DNA of 64,000 bases, taken from NCBI GenBank assembly GCA_948579355.1, contig CAPAOV010000005.1, forward strand, positions 1 to 64,000, given 5' to 3'. Positions 35,101 to 43,848 of the stretch are shown here, piece after piece. Position numbers and translations under genes: made by a program. Each line of letters opens with the position of its first letter. Position 1 is the first letter of the stretch. Under the pieces are notes generated by a model. That model did not search any database and was not told the DNA's origin. It worked only from the letters and a program-made list of their open reading frames with translations. The DNA is from an uncultured Eubacterium sp. GTDB taxonomy: Bacteria > Bacillota > Clostridia > Lachnospirales > Lachnospiraceae.

Positions 35101-35461
35101 TATCAGTGACGCCGGAACATGGACGCTGAAAGCGGTTGAAAAGGATACAAGCAAAACGACAACCGTTATATTCTCCACCTATGTGACATTGGCTAACCAA
35201 TTGTTAGCGGAGAATGTGACAACCGGCAGCGGCGGCGAAATTACCTTTGCCAATACGCTGTCCGACGCCGAAAATACAATTTGGCTGGCGCCGTCCGGAT
35301 TATCTGCCTTTGACGAAAACGATGCAACCATGTCAAAAGCAGCGGGCAATTGTTCCTCCATGAAAGCGCCAGTACAGGCCGGTAAATATATCCTTACCGT
35401 AGTCGGGCACGAGGGAGAAATCCTCAGCCAGTCCGATGCTTTTGTAACAGTAACCGAATAG
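32168..35461 (+). CDS. Large secreted parallel beta-helix protein, GH141-like
   Basis: 1097 aa. Signal peptide (about 1-32), then a very Lys-rich Ig-like domain (TLYRGTTKKIVLKNKKKKRTYLYSSNKKKVATVSKKGLIQARKAGKAVITVK; ~35-115), a Thr/Pro linker (SVPTDTATPPVTETRPPTPSPTP), then a right-handed beta-helix enzyme core starting AQFYVAPSGNDSADGSREHPFRTLTRAKEAVREL, with NNIKFLNGEIRQTGYLGIHLENDVNDCEVTGNYIGQTGGAGI. This opening is typical of GH141-type and related polysaccharide-degrading helices. C-terminal ~300 residues look like Ig-like modules. GAGGAGG before the ATG. Acts at the cell surface on a plant or mucin glycan; exact activity unknown. Confidence 0.85.
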   Translation: MTKHNVRKLLGAALTAAMLVSIVPAAEPLSAAGKTKLKTKNVTLYRGTTKKIVLKNKKKKRTYLYSSNKKKVATVSKKGLIQARKAGKAVITVKEKYTVKKKKKKKRIGKVKVTVKSRTCIPPNTSHNSTKTSTTGESSPPQATSVPTDTATPPVTETRPPTPSPTPYVPPFLGDDTEAQFYVAPSGNDSADGSREHPFRTLTRAKEAVRELDKSKGDIVVLVANGFYPVEDTIQFSSQDSGNDKCTIHYRAAKNAKPVFAGGKKLETDWRVADDVNWLSDGIKAYKTPLNRKEKLRAIYVNGKRASMTSKTKKPKSGIGKYKVKKGQADWAWNSSTTTIYEGATFDSSFLPADTRNPQNIELESGSTWAKQLVCAQSLSKTAEGDTQVSLQMPYAALAQNLGWGTPYSPKKANDVSNVFEWLRKPGEFYFDEAASMLYYIPNEQEDIYTAEVVIPTTDTILNIEGETPKSDYVHDITFDGLSFAYTDWNLYELEGSHGYASVQGSIVLTKFANINQHDDIYRSYDVPPAAVHVTSANNIKFLNGEIRQTGYLGIHLENDVNDCEVTGNYIGQTGGAGIVVGHPTHVYENDTSIHRVNTNSAGPDKEKFKNGTEAVPKNISLTNNYLLENCYFFPGNSPITSFFTYNLQVLHNFVYKCSYSGMSIGWGWCNFDGEEGADSQLPGVPTTTSKNNHVNYNRVEEICSLLQDAGGIYTLGRQGNDDWTEYSEMSYNYINAKRKKQVANGSKMINGFHPDEGSAYIKFDSNVVTNIIRNVYELNDWRRKHDMIVTNGFSNTDRSETTAPNCTLQQYVNADYIWPLSGYKTVLYSGLEDDYTYMVGKDVIPDTDYELASHVRLSVGQKLPRRGLLKNSDEVWLAKEGTTNFVAGDMMTKAAGDEKSMDIPSVPGSYKLYIRYADGTLSEASTFTLHVGEASDIANVTEGQESSVSKQKPLKLQLNETKYTYTLNGEAISNGHVISDAGTWTLKAVEKDTSKTTTVIFSTYVTLANQLLAENVTTGSGGEITFANTLSDAENTIWLAPSGLSAFDENDATMSKAAGNCSSMKAPVQAGKYILTVVGHEGEILSQSDAFVTVTE

Positions 35462-35489
35462 AACGTAACGTTTCATTTATCATTAACTG

Positions 35490-35569
35490 AAAAGGACTTA
35501 CCAACCGTCTTGAAGTCAGATGATTTGCTCTGCAAACAGTTGCTTGGGATTGATTGGCAGGTCCTTTTT
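35490..35569 (+). terminator. Terminator of the beta-helix gene
   Basis: AAAAGGAC (35490-35497) and GTCCTTTT (35561-35568) bracket an internally structured 63-base loop (with GATTTGCTCTGCAAA) and are followed by T residues. Confidence 0.6.
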
Positions 35570-35645
35570 CTGTTGCCATACTTGTGCTTTATGCACATAC
35601 TTGCGCTTTTCCCCTCATAGACTGTAGTAAGATATTGCACATGGA

Positions 35646-36266
35646 ATGGATGAAACGATGCTTCAAGACTATTTATTGAACTATGGACTTCCCGCCATGT
35701 TTCTCTTGATTTTATTAGAATACGCCTGTTTTCCCGTCTCAAGCGAAATTGTCTTACCTCTTGCAGGATTGGTCGCCGCCGGTCAGGGACTGTCTTTCCC
35801 CCTGTTAATTCTCTTCAGTACTCTGGCCGGCATTGGCGGAAGCCTGATAACCTACGCCATCGGACGCAAAGGAGGCTCTTCCTTATTGGAGAAAATCATG
35901 CACCGTTTCCCCTCTATGGAAAAGCCTATTCTTTCTTCTTACCGGACGTTTGGCGACCACGGAAAAAGCGCTGTGTTCCTGAGCCGGCTCATTCCTCTGT
36001 GCCGCACATATATTGGCTTCGTCGCCGGCGCCATGAAGCAGAGCTGCAGCGGCTATATTCTGTATTCCGCTTTCGGAATTTTCCTGTGGAACACCGTACT
36101 CACCAGTCTCGGTTATTATTTTTATCAATATAAGGAAGCTTTCTTTGGTTACTTTGACCGCTATAAACGATGGATTTTCTTTGGCGGCCTGCTGCTTCTC
36201 TGTCTCCTGCTATGGCGGCGTATCAGAAAAGGCCGGGACATAGCCGGAGAAGACCAAACGCAATAA
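35646..36266 (+). CDS. DedA/VTT family membrane protein
   Basis: 206 aa. Family features: PVSSEIVLPLAGLVAAGQG, the reentrant-loop motif FLSRLIPLCRTYIGFVAGAMKQSCSGYILYSAFGIFLWN, and four to five hydrophobic segments. DedA proteins help recycle lipid carriers such as undecaprenyl phosphate (shown for some members) or maintain membrane potential. The ATG at 35646 has only a weak site; ATG 35658 is an alternative. The 3' end overlaps the convergent MntP-like gene by 44 bp. Confidence 0.9.
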   Translation: MDETMLQDYLLNYGLPAMFLLILLEYACFPVSSEIVLPLAGLVAAGQGLSFPLLILFSTLAGIGGSLITYAIGRKGGSSLLEKIMHRFPSMEKPILSSYRTFGDHGKSAVFLSRLIPLCRTYIGFVAGAMKQSCSGYILYSAFGIFLWNTVLTSLGYYFYQYKEAFFGYFDRYKRWIFFGGLLLLCLLLWRRIRKGRDIAGEDQTQ

Positions 36267-36762
36267 GAATAATGCCGCTCACCCCATTTAAACGCCGCAG
36301 ATTATACGGAGATTTCCCTCCGAACAGAAGAAATACATAACAAAGTACGGCCGTACAGACGGGAAATAAATATACAGTCTCACCGAGATTGAGAATCCCC
36401 AGTGCGGCGCTGATGGAGTCCAGAGCAAATACAACTCCTACGACGCAGCCCTCGCGGAGGTCAATGCTTCGGGAAGCATCCTTGTCATAATCTGCTGTTT
36501 TATTATCTCCCAATGCATTCCAGAGTGTTTTGACTCCGAGCGTGATGAGGATTGCTGCGCCGAGAACTTGAAACAGCCACTCCGGTACTCCCGCGCACAA
36601 GAGCCGCCCGAGCCAAATGGCGGCGGCTGTCAGCACACCATTGAGAAGGGCAATAAGCAAACGCGTCCGTCTGGGAATGACGATTCCCCCTATTGCATAT
36701 GCCATAGCTACACCAAGTGTATCAAAACTAACTGACACAGCCAGTAAAATGACAATAAGCAT
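36223..36762 (-). CDS. MntP/YtaF-like membrane protein
   Basis: 179 aa, six hydrophobic helices in two similar halves. LLAVSVSFDTLGVAMAYAIGG and VGVVFALDSISAALG carry the Asp-containing first-helix repeats of the MntP (Mn2+ exporter)/YtaF family. Which of the two roles applies is unclear; YtaF is a sporulation-associated relative. It is divergent from the P-type ATPase gene 90 bp away and converges with the DedA gene by a 44-bp overlap. Confidence 0.85.
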   Translation of the reverse strand: MLIVILLAVSVSFDTLGVAMAYAIGGIVIPRRTRLLIALLNGVLTAAAIWLGRLLCAGVPEWLFQVLGAAILITLGVKTLWNALGDNKTADYDKDASRSIDLREGCVVGVVFALDSISAALGILNLGETVYLFPVCTAVLCYVFLLFGGKSPYNLRRLNGVSGIILIAFGLLRLCPGLF

Positions 36763-36855
36763 CTCTTTGTTCCTTTTGATTGCTTATTGTTATCTTATGC
36801 ATAACCCTATACTTTGGGGAAATTTTTCGACAGAATCAGCGAAAGGAATATGCCC

Positions 36856-39381
36856 ATGAATTGGTATAATATGGATTTAGTAAAAATGCAGCAAACATAC
36901 AAAATAGATGCCGAACAGGGCTGCAGCAGTAAGGAAATAAAGAAACTCCGGCAGGAATATGGACGAAACGAACTGGTCAGCGAGCGCGGGCCGGGGCTTC
37001 TATCCCGTTTCTTTGCCCAATTCAGGGATTTTATGATAATTACCCTTTTGGCTGCCGCTCTCATCTCTTTTGTTGCCTCCTATCTGCAGGGAGAGCTCAA
37101 TTTTACAGACCCGCTCATTATTTTAGCTATCGTCATTATCAATGCGCTCCTTGGCATCTATCAGGAAAGCAAGGCAGAGCATTCTCTTGCCATGCTGCAA
37201 AAATTACAGACGCCCGAAACTATCGTTGTCCGCGACGGAAAGCGGCAAAAGCTCCCGTCACAAGATTTGGTTCCGGGAGACATCGTGCATTTGGAGACCG
37301 GCTGTCTCATTCCTGCCGACGCCAGACTTCTCTCTTGTCACAATCTGACAACCGAAGAGTCTGCGCTTACCGGAGAGACCGGAAGCATCAAAAAAATGAG
37401 CGAGGCTATTCATGCCGAAGAACTCCCGATTGGCGACCAGAAAAACATGGTTTTTTCCGGTACGATGGTAACGACCGGACGGGGGGTTTGTTATGTGACG
37501 GCGACCGGCATGAATACACAAATTGGGCAGATTGCCGGTATGCTGGCGCAGGAAACCTCTCCCGAAACACCGCTTACCCGCCGCCTGAACAAGACGGGAA
37601 AAGTACTTGGTATCTTGGCGCTTATCATTTGCGGTATCATTTTCATATTGGGCATTACAAAAAAGCAGCCTATCTTCGAGATGTTTATGACTTCCGTCAG
37701 TCTGGGCGTCGCTGCCATACCGGAAAGCCTGCCGGCCCTTGTCACCATTATGCTCAGTTTAGGCGTTGAACGCATGGCAAGACAGCGTGCCGTGATTCGC
37801 CATCTGCCAGCTGTGGAAACACTGGGGAGCGCTTCTGTTATTTGTTCGGATAAGACAGGTACTCTGACACAGAATCAAATGAGCGTCAGACGCACCTATT
37901 GTACCTGCTCCGAAGAGGAACTGTTTCGATATTTTCTTCTCTGTAATAACGAAAGCGGCCCTGTGGAACAGGCGCTGATTGAATATGGATACAAGCTCGG
38001 TATCCGTTATGAACGCCTGCAAAATCAGGAACCGGCAATATTTGAACTTCCTTTTGATTCTTCACGAAAGCGGATGACAACACTGCACCGGACGGCCGCC
38101 GGAATCCTCTCTGTGACAAAAGGCGCTCCGGAACTGCTTCTTCAGCTCTCCACTCATTATAAAGACGGGGAGCAGGTACGCCCCCTCACATCCTCTATGC
38201 GCCATCAACTGCTAAGGGAAGCAGAAAATTTTGCCGGAGATGCGCTTCGGGTTTTGGGAGTCGGATACCGCCTGCATCCTCAAATGCCGCCGCAGGATGA
38301 GACATTGGAGCACGGACTCGTCTTTGCCGGATTGGCCGGATTCATGGACCCGCCCCGTAAAGAGGCATATGCTGCAGTAAAGAGCTGCCGCCATGCCGGA
38401 ATCCGCCCTGTAATGATTACGGGCGACCACCGAATCACTGCCGCCGCTATTGGCAGGGAATTGGGTATCTGCCATAATGACAAAGAAGTCATGACCGGAC
38501 AGGAACTGGATTCCATAAGCGACAGGGAACTTCCGGGGGTTTTGGATACCCATCACGTGTTTGCCCGCGTCTCTCCCATCCATAAAGTACGTCTGGTGAA
38601 AGCATTCCAACGCAAAGGGAATGTCGTTGCCATGACCGGTGACGGCGTGAACGACGCTCCGGCGCTGAAAGCCGCTGATATTGGCTGCGCCATGGGCCGG
38701 ACGGGAACTGACGTGGCAAAAAACGCGGCCGATATGATTTTGATGGATGATAATTTTTCTACTATTGTTTCCGCCGTTCGCGAGGGGAGAGGTATATATG
38801 ATAATATTAAAAAGGCGATTCATTTTCTCCTTTCCTGTAATATCGGAGAAATAATGACAATATTTGTGGCCATCTTTTTTGGTATGCCCGCACCGCTGCT
38901 TCCCGTGCAGCTCCTGTTTATCAATCTGGTAACGGATTCGTTTCCTGCCCTCTGCCTCGGCGTGGAACCGCCCGACCCGGATAGCATGAACCGCCCTCCT
39001 CTTCCAAAAAACAGTGGTATCTTTCACTTTGATACGGTATTCCAGATGATTGTCGAGGGCATGTTCATCGGCTCGCTGGCCCTTTTTGCCTACACAACGA
39101 GCGGTTCTACGATGTGTTTTGCCGTTTTGTCAATCTCCCAACTCGTTCACTCCTTTAATATGCGCAGTGAACATTCTCTGTTAGAAACCGGCATTATGGG
39201 AAACCGCAAGCTCCTGCTCAGTGTCGTGCTATGTATTGCGCTCCAGTGCTGCGTAATAAGCATTCCCGCCCTGCAAACAATTTTTCATACTACGGCGCTC
39301 AGCATGCGCGAATGGTTTGTCGTGGGCATTTTATCGCTGCTTCCTATCCCTCTGGCAGAACTTAGCAAGCGGCTTCACTGA
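36856..39381 (+). CDS. P-type cation ATPase, Ca2+-type (P2)
   Basis: 841 aa from ATG 36856 (AAAGGA 9 bp upstream). Order: cation ATPase N-terminal domain, actuator with TGES-like LTGETGS, membrane helix 4 motif AAIPESLPALVTIMLSLGVERMARQRAVIRHLPAVETLGS, phosphorylated D332 in SDKTGTLTQNQM, N-domain, hinge MTGDGVNDAPALKAADIG, and C-terminal helices (FINLVTDSFPALCLGVEP). The PES(L)PA motif plus ND in helix 6 point to Ca2+ (or Mn2+) export. The MntP-like gene is divergent next door, so both may serve divalent-metal balance. Confidence 0.93.
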   Translation: MNWYNMDLVKMQQTYKIDAEQGCSSKEIKKLRQEYGRNELVSERGPGLLSRFFAQFRDFMIITLLAAALISFVASYLQGELNFTDPLIILAIVIINALLGIYQESKAEHSLAMLQKLQTPETIVVRDGKRQKLPSQDLVPGDIVHLETGCLIPADARLLSCHNLTTEESALTGETGSIKKMSEAIHAEELPIGDQKNMVFSGTMVTTGRGVCYVTATGMNTQIGQIAGMLAQETSPETPLTRRLNKTGKVLGILALIICGIIFILGITKKQPIFEMFMTSVSLGVAAIPESLPALVTIMLSLGVERMARQRAVIRHLPAVETLGSASVICSDKTGTLTQNQMSVRRTYCTCSEEELFRYFLLCNNESGPVEQALIEYGYKLGIRYERLQNQEPAIFELPFDSSRKRMTTLHRTAAGILSVTKGAPELLLQLSTHYKDGEQVRPLTSSMRHQLLREAENFAGDALRVLGVGYRLHPQMPPQDETLEHGLVFAGLAGFMDPPRKEAYAAVKSCRHAGIRPVMITGDHRITAAAIGRELGICHNDKEVMTGQELDSISDRELPGVLDTHHVFARVSPIHKVRLVKAFQRKGNVVAMTGDGVNDAPALKAADIGCAMGRTGTDVAKNAADMILMDDNFSTIVSAVREGRGIYDNIKKAIHFLLSCNIGEIMTIFVAIFFGMPAPLLPVQLLFINLVTDSFPALCLGVEPPDPDSMNRPPLPKNSGIFHFDTVFQMIVEGMFIGSLALFAYTTSGSTMCFAVLSISQLVHSFNMRSEHSLLETGIMGNRKLLLSVVLCIALQCCVISIPALQTIFHTTALSMREWFVVGILSLLPIPLAELSKRLH

Positions 39382-39473
39382 ATTAATCTTTTCTAACCTC
39401 TTATTTTGTGCTACAATAACATCAGGCTCAAACAGCCATAGACACTACAGAAACAGAAAGAGAGGTAAAAAAT

Positions 39474-40823
39474 ATGGCCTGGTATGATGAATCAGTATTT
39501 TATCACATATATCCATTGGGGCTAAGCGGGGCTCCCGCTCTCAATGACTACGGGGAGACGCAGCACCGTTTACGCGACTTAGAACCGTGGATTGACCATC
39601 TTTTATCGATTGGCTGCAACGCTCTCTATATCGGCCCGCTTTTTCAATCAGTCGGACACGGATATGAAACGACCGACTACTATAAGTTGGATTGCCGGTT
39701 AGGGGACAATGACGACTTAAAACATTTTGTTCAAACCTGCCACGAAAAGGATGTGCGGGTTATACTAGACGGGGTATTTAACCACACCGGACGGGACTTT
39801 TTCGCTTTTGAGGATATCAAAGAGCAGCGCGAAAATTCCCGCTACAAAGATTGGTACTGTAACGTAAACTTTGGTGGAAATAACGAGTACAATGACGGAT
39901 TTTCTTACGATAACTGGGGTGGGTACAACTTACTCGTGAAATTGAATCAGCGAAATCCGGAAGTCAGAAATTATATTTACGATGTAATCCGCTTCTGGGT
40001 AAGCGAATTTGATATCGACGGTATCCGTCTGGACGCCGCAGATGTTTTGGATTTTGACTTTATGAAAGGAATGCGCAGCGTCGCCAATGAAATTAAGCCG
40101 GATTTCTGGCTGATGGGCGAAGTTATACACGGCGAATACAACCGCTGGGTTAATGCGGAAACTTTGCATTCCGTAACCAATTACCATCTAAACAAGGCTC
40201 TCTGGTCGGGCTGTAATGATTTAAACTTCTTTGAAATCGCACACACCGTCAAGCGTTTGTATGATATGGGAGGCGGGCACTATGAAAATATGCGCCTGTA
40301 CAATTTTGCCGACAACCATGACGTGGAGCGCATTATTAACAAATTGAAAAACCGCTCCCACTTTGGCGCCGTCCACACACTGATGTATACGCTTCCCGGC
40401 ATTCCATCAATTTACTATGGCTCGGAATTTGGCATTGAGGGCCGTAAAGAAAACGGTTCCGACGCCCCGCTGCGTCCATGCCTGCATCTGGATGATTATG
40501 CCGATGCGCAGGAGACGAACCCTTATACCGCATGGATTACAAAACTGGGAAACATCCGCCGGACATCCCATGCGCTTGCTTATGGAGAATACAAAGAACT
40601 GTTGCTGATGAACCGCCAATACGCGTTTATGCGCAGCTACGAGGGTGAAGACGTCATTGTGGCGCTGAATATCGACGACGCACCGGCAACAATTTCCATC
40701 CCTTATAGCGGAGGACAGGCTTCCTTTACCGGTTCCATACAAAATAAACCGTATGACGTATGCGATGGCAGAATCGAAATTACTCTGGCTCCGGGCGAAA
40801 GTGAAATCTTTCTTGCCAACTGA
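39474..40823 (+). CDS. GH13 alpha-amylase family glycosidase
   Basis: 449 aa, intracellular (no signal peptide). The (beta/alpha)8 barrel has DGVFNHTGRDF (region I), GIRLDAADVLDFDF with nucleophile D187 (region II), LMGEVIHGEY with the acid/base Glu (region III) and FADNHDVERI (region IV). A short beta domain ends it (VALNIDDAPATISIPYSG). Resembles cyclomaltodextrinase or neopullulanase-type subfamilies that cut short maltodextrins. GAGAGG before the ATG. Confidence 0.93.
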   Translation: MAWYDESVFYHIYPLGLSGAPALNDYGETQHRLRDLEPWIDHLLSIGCNALYIGPLFQSVGHGYETTDYYKLDCRLGDNDDLKHFVQTCHEKDVRVILDGVFNHTGRDFFAFEDIKEQRENSRYKDWYCNVNFGGNNEYNDGFSYDNWGGYNLLVKLNQRNPEVRNYIYDVIRFWVSEFDIDGIRLDAADVLDFDFMKGMRSVANEIKPDFWLMGEVIHGEYNRWVNAETLHSVTNYHLNKALWSGCNDLNFFEIAHTVKRLYDMGGGHYENMRLYNFADNHDVERIINKLKNRSHFGAVHTLMYTLPGIPSIYYGSEFGIEGRKENGSDAPLRPCLHLDDYADAQETNPYTAWITKLGNIRRTSHALAYGEYKELLLMNRQYAFMRSYEGEDVIVALNIDDAPATISIPYSGGQASFTGSIQNKPYDVCDGRIEITLAPGESEIFLAN

Positions 40824-40834
40824 CAAAGTTTTAT

Positions 40835-40863
40835 TTGCATCTGAATGTTATTTGTCATATAAT
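40835..40863 (+). promoter_or_regulatory. Promoter of the 70-aa gene
   Basis: TTGCAT (40835-40840), 17 bp, perfect TATAAT (40858-40863), leaving a ~25-nt leader. Confidence 0.6.
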
Positions 40864-40895
40864 ATAGATATCATTTTAGCAAAGGGGGCAAATAT

Positions 40896-41108
40896 ATGAC
40901 GCCGCAAGAACTTTTTGCGAAATCATTGGTAACATATGACCGCAGTTATAGCACCAATGACTCTTTTTATTATAAGCTTCCTTATAAAAAAGATTTTGAT
41001 TTGTGCAATTGGACGCCAATGCGTATGTATAGCGGAAATATAATTAAATTTTATCAGTACACACTGGATAAGCCGGTCGTACTGTTTACCGATACCGATG
41101 ACATGTAA
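40896..41108 (+). CDS. Small hypothetical protein
   Basis: 70 aa. It has its own promoter, AAAGGGGGC 7 bp before the ATG and a good terminator, so it is likely a real gene. The sequence (aromatic-rich, e.g. YDRSYSTNDSFYYKLPYKKDFDLCNWTPMRMYSGNIIKFYQY) has no known motif, no signal peptide and no membrane helix. Not part of the GH13 unit. Function unknown. Confidence 0.75.
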   Translation: MTPQELFAKSLVTYDRSYSTNDSFYYKLPYKKDFDLCNWTPMRMYSGNIIKFYQYTLDKPVVLFTDTDDM

Positions 41109-41125
41109 TTATTATAAATAAGAAT

Positions 41126-41190
41126 AAAAAATCCACTGATTTGCACGTATGCTGCTTCTAAAAAGCGTCAGCAAATCAGTGGATTTCTTT
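41126..41190. terminator. Bidirectional terminator between the 70-aa gene and eno
   Basis: AAATCCACTGATTTGC (41129-41144) pairs perfectly with GCAAATCAGTGGATTT (41171-41186), flanked by A and T runs; it serves both convergent genes. Confidence 0.9.
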
Positions 41191-41209
41191 ACTTTATTTT
41201 TCTATTTTC

Positions 41210-42499
41210 CTAAGCTCCATAAGAGGCAGAGCTGCTTAACTGCTCTTCAATGCGAAGAAGCTGATTATATTTTGCTACCCGGTCCGTACGCGAAGGCGCT
41301 CCGGTCTTAATCTGTCCGGCATTCAAACCAACTGCAATATCAGCAATCGTCGTGTCCTCGGTCTCTCCCGAGCGGTGGCTGACAATGGCATTCCAACGGT
41401 TATTCTTCGTCATGCGGATAGCCTCTAACGTCTCGGTCAGTGTTCCAATCTGGTTCGGTTTAATGAGAACGGCATTCGAGGCATTCATCTGAATCCCCTT
41501 TTGAATCCGCTCCGTGTTCGTTACAAATAAATCATCGCCAACCAGTTGTATCCGTTGTCCAAGGCGTTCCGTTAATTTTTGCCAGCCGGTCCAATCCTCT
41601 TCCGCCAAACCATCTTCAATGGAATACACCGGATAGCGGTCGCACAATTCCGCCCAATAATCAATCATGGCGTCGGATGTCTTATATTCTCCCGATTTCC
41701 AAAACAGATACTCACCTGTGCGTCCCTGCTTCACCGCCTCTTCATACATTTCCGTACTTGCTCCGTCCATCGCGATAACAAAATCTTCCTGCGGACGATA
41801 CCCCGCCTTATCAATTGCCCGGACAATATAGCGCAGGGCGTCCTCGTCACTCGCAAGCTGCGGGGCGAATCCTCCCTCGTCTCCTACGGACGTCGCATAG
41901 CCTTCCTCTTTCAAAAGCCTTTTCAACGTATGGAATACGTTTGCGCTCCACTCCAGACACTGGTGAAAGGATTTGGCGCCTATTGGCATAATCATAAACT
42001 CCTGAATCGTCAAACTGCTGTCGGCGTGCTTGCCTCCGTTGATAATATTCATCATTGGAATTGGCAGCGTATGGGCGTTTGCCCCGCCAATATACTGATA
42101 TAGCGGAAGTTCTACGGCCATCGCCGCTGCTTTTGCCACTGCCAGCGATGTGCCAAGTATAGCGTTAGCGCCTAATTTCCCCTTGTTTTTTGTTCCATCC
42201 TCGCGAATCATAATTTCATCAATCTCAATTTGATTCAGGGCATTTTTGCCATCCAATAGAAAACTTATCGTTTCATTGACATGTTCTACTGCTTTCTTTA
42301 CTCCATTGCCGCTATAGCGGGGCAGTTCCGTATCACGCAATTCCACCGCCTCAAATGCTCCTGTTGATGCACCGGATGGTACAGAGGCTCTTCCGGTCGC
42401 CCCTCCGCATAAAGAAACCTCTACCTCCACGGTAGGATTCCCCCGGGAATCTAATATTTCTCTTCCCCTTACTGTGTTAATTCGATATTTGTGTTCCAT
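41210..42499 (-). CDS. eno: Enolase
   Basis: Glycolytic 2-phosphoglycerate dehydratase. 429 aa from ATG 42499, preceded by GGAGGGTAAA; the longer open frame upstream runs back through the dnaJ terminator and is not coding. Signatures: GREILDSRGNPTVEVEV, VPSGASTGAFEAVELRD, SVGDEGGFAP, VGDDLFVTN (metal), LIKPNQIGTLTET (catalytic Lys), SHRSGETED. A complete enzyme. Downstream of the dnaJ terminator and probably with its own promoter in 42500-42560, although no clear -35/-10 pair is visible. Confidence 0.97.
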   Translation of the reverse strand: MEHKYRINTVRGREILDSRGNPTVEVEVSLCGGATGRASVPSGASTGAFEAVELRDTELPRYSGNGVKKAVEHVNETISFLLDGKNALNQIEIDEIMIREDGTKNKGKLGANAILGTSLAVAKAAAMAVELPLYQYIGGANAHTLPIPMMNIINGGKHADSSLTIQEFMIMPIGAKSFHQCLEWSANVFHTLKRLLKEEGYATSVGDEGGFAPQLASDEDALRYIVRAIDKAGYRPQEDFVIAMDGASTEMYEEAVKQGRTGEYLFWKSGEYKTSDAMIDYWAELCDRYPVYSIEDGLAEEDWTGWQKLTERLGQRIQLVGDDLFVTNTERIQKGIQMNASNAVLIKPNQIGTLTETLEAIRMTKNNRWNAIVSHRSGETEDTTIADIAVGLNAGQIKTGAPSRTDRVAKYNQLLRIEEQLSSSASYGA

Positions 42500-42560
42500 T
42501 TTACCCTCCATTCCGAAACTATCTCTATGTTTTCTTCTTGTGGAAAGTATTTCCTTGTAC

Positions 42561-42606
42561 AAAAAAAATATGCATGCCCGATAAAATTTCATATCCGGCA
42601 TGCATA
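42561..42606 (-). terminator. Terminator of the hrcA-grpE-dnaK-dnaJ operon
   Basis: TATGCATGCC ... GGGCATGCATA on the minus strand followed by eight T, directly after the dnaJ stop. Confidence 0.9.
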
Positions 42607-42617
42607 CCATTAGCAGA

Positions 42618-43745
42618 CTATTTTTTATGTTTCTTTTCTTTCTTTGCCGCTTCCGCCTCAAACGATGCGTCTAACTGCTCTAAAAGTTTCTTTTGCTCTT
42701 TACTAGGTTTGGTAGGAACATCAACAACTAAATCCACATAATGATTTCCCCTCATCTTCTTATTCCGCAGCGATGGAACTCCCTTTCCGCGGAGCCGGAC
42801 TCTCGTTCCGGTTTGTGTTCCCGCCTTGACATTATAGGCGACGTCGCCGTCAATTGTTTGTATAATTACATCCCCGCCTAAGACAGCTCTCGGATAAGAA
42901 ATCTTTACCGTCGAGAAGATGTCATAATCCACTCTCTGAAATTCCTTATGCCGCTCTACATATACTTCTACCAGCAAATCCCCGCGGGAGCCGCCGTTCT
43001 TTCCCGGCTCACCCTTGCCGCGAAGACGGACGCTCTGACCGTGGTCAATTCCGGCAGGAATTGTAACTTGCAATTTCTCTTTCTTACTTGTATAACCCTG
43101 TCCATGGCAGTCCGGACATTTCTCACGGATTACCGTTCCTTTTCCTCCGCAGGCCGGACAGGTCGTTACATTTTGCACCATGCCAAACAAGGACTGCTGG
43201 GTCTGGACAATCTGCCCTCTCCCGCCGCACTGTCCGCATTTGATTGGCTGTGTTCCCGGTTTTGCGCCATTGCCGCCGCATGTCTTACACTCTACTTTGG
43301 ATGGGATTTCAATCTCTTTTTCCGCCCCAAAGCACGCCTCTTCAAAGGAGATTTTTACCTGCGTGCGCAGATTTGCCCCTCTCTGCGGTGCGTTCGGGTC
43401 CGCCCGCCGGCTTCTTCCTCCAAAGCCGCCGCCAAACAAATCTCCAAATATATCGCCAAAACTTCCAAATATGTCATCCATGTTCATATTTGTAAAACCA
43501 CCGCCGCCGGCGCCGCCCTCAAAGGCAGCGTGGCCAAATTGGTCGTACTGCTGACGCTTCTGTGGGTCACTAAGAACAGCATACGCTTCCGATGCTTCTT
43601 TAAATTTTGCTTCTGCCTCGGCATCCCCGGGATTTGTGTCCGGATGATACTTCTTGGCAAGAACGCGATACGCTTTCTTCAATGCAGCGTCGTCGGCATT
43701 TCTATCCACACCGAGAACTTCGTAATAATCACGTTTGTCTGCCAT
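42618..43745 (-). CDS. dnaJ: Chaperone DnaJ (Hsp40)
   Basis: 375 aa. J-domain with HPD (KYHPDTNPGD), Gly/Phe region (FGDIFGDLFGGGFGG), four CxxCxGxG zinc motifs (CKTCGGNG, CGQCGGRG, CPACGGKG, CPDCHGQG), then the substrate-binding domains. Delivers unfolded clients to DnaK and stimulates its ATPase. Last of the heat-shock operon; ends 12 bp before the terminator hairpin. Confidence 0.97.
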   Translation of the reverse strand: MADKRDYYEVLGVDRNADDAALKKAYRVLAKKYHPDTNPGDAEAEAKFKEASEAYAVLSDPQKRQQYDQFGHAAFEGGAGGGGFTNMNMDDIFGSFGDIFGDLFGGGFGGRSRRADPNAPQRGANLRTQVKISFEEACFGAEKEIEIPSKVECKTCGGNGAKPGTQPIKCGQCGGRGQIVQTQQSLFGMVQNVTTCPACGGKGTVIREKCPDCHGQGYTSKKEKLQVTIPAGIDHGQSVRLRGKGEPGKNGGSRGDLLVEVYVERHKEFQRVDYDIFSTVKISYPRAVLGGDVIIQTIDGDVAYNVKAGTQTGTRVRLRGKGVPSLRNKKMRGNHYVDLVVDVPTKPSKEQKKLLEQLDASFEAEAAKKEKKHKK

Positions 43746-43778
43746 CGTCTTTCTCCTCCATTCGAATACGCGAAAGGA

Positions 43779-43818
43779 CTCGTGCCAACTGCCTAATGGC
43801 AGTTTTCTCAGGCACGAG
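43779..43818 (-). other. Hairpin in the dnaK-dnaJ intergenic region
   Basis: Nested inverted repeats: CTCGTGCC/GGCACGAG outside, AACTGCC/GGCAGTT inside. No long T run follows, so it may lower readthrough or mark an RNA processing site, giving less dnaJ than dnaK. Confidence 0.6.
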
Positions 43819-43848
43819 TTCTTATCACGCTACCGTTTTATATCACGG

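Noticed and set aside
36825..36850. Additional LytTR box (TTTTTCGACAGA) before the P-type ATPase
   Set aside because: A single box without a partner 21 bp away; the next bases (AATCAGCGAAAGG) do not fit the pattern.
36763..36855. Manganese (yybP-ykoY) riboswitch between mntP-like and ATPase genes
   Set aside because: The interval is under 100 bp and shows none of the paired-loop structure of that riboswitch.
42500..42661. N-terminal extension of enolase
   Set aside because: The extension would pass through the dnaJ terminator hairpin, and the GGAGG-preceded ATG at 42499 gives the normal enolase start.
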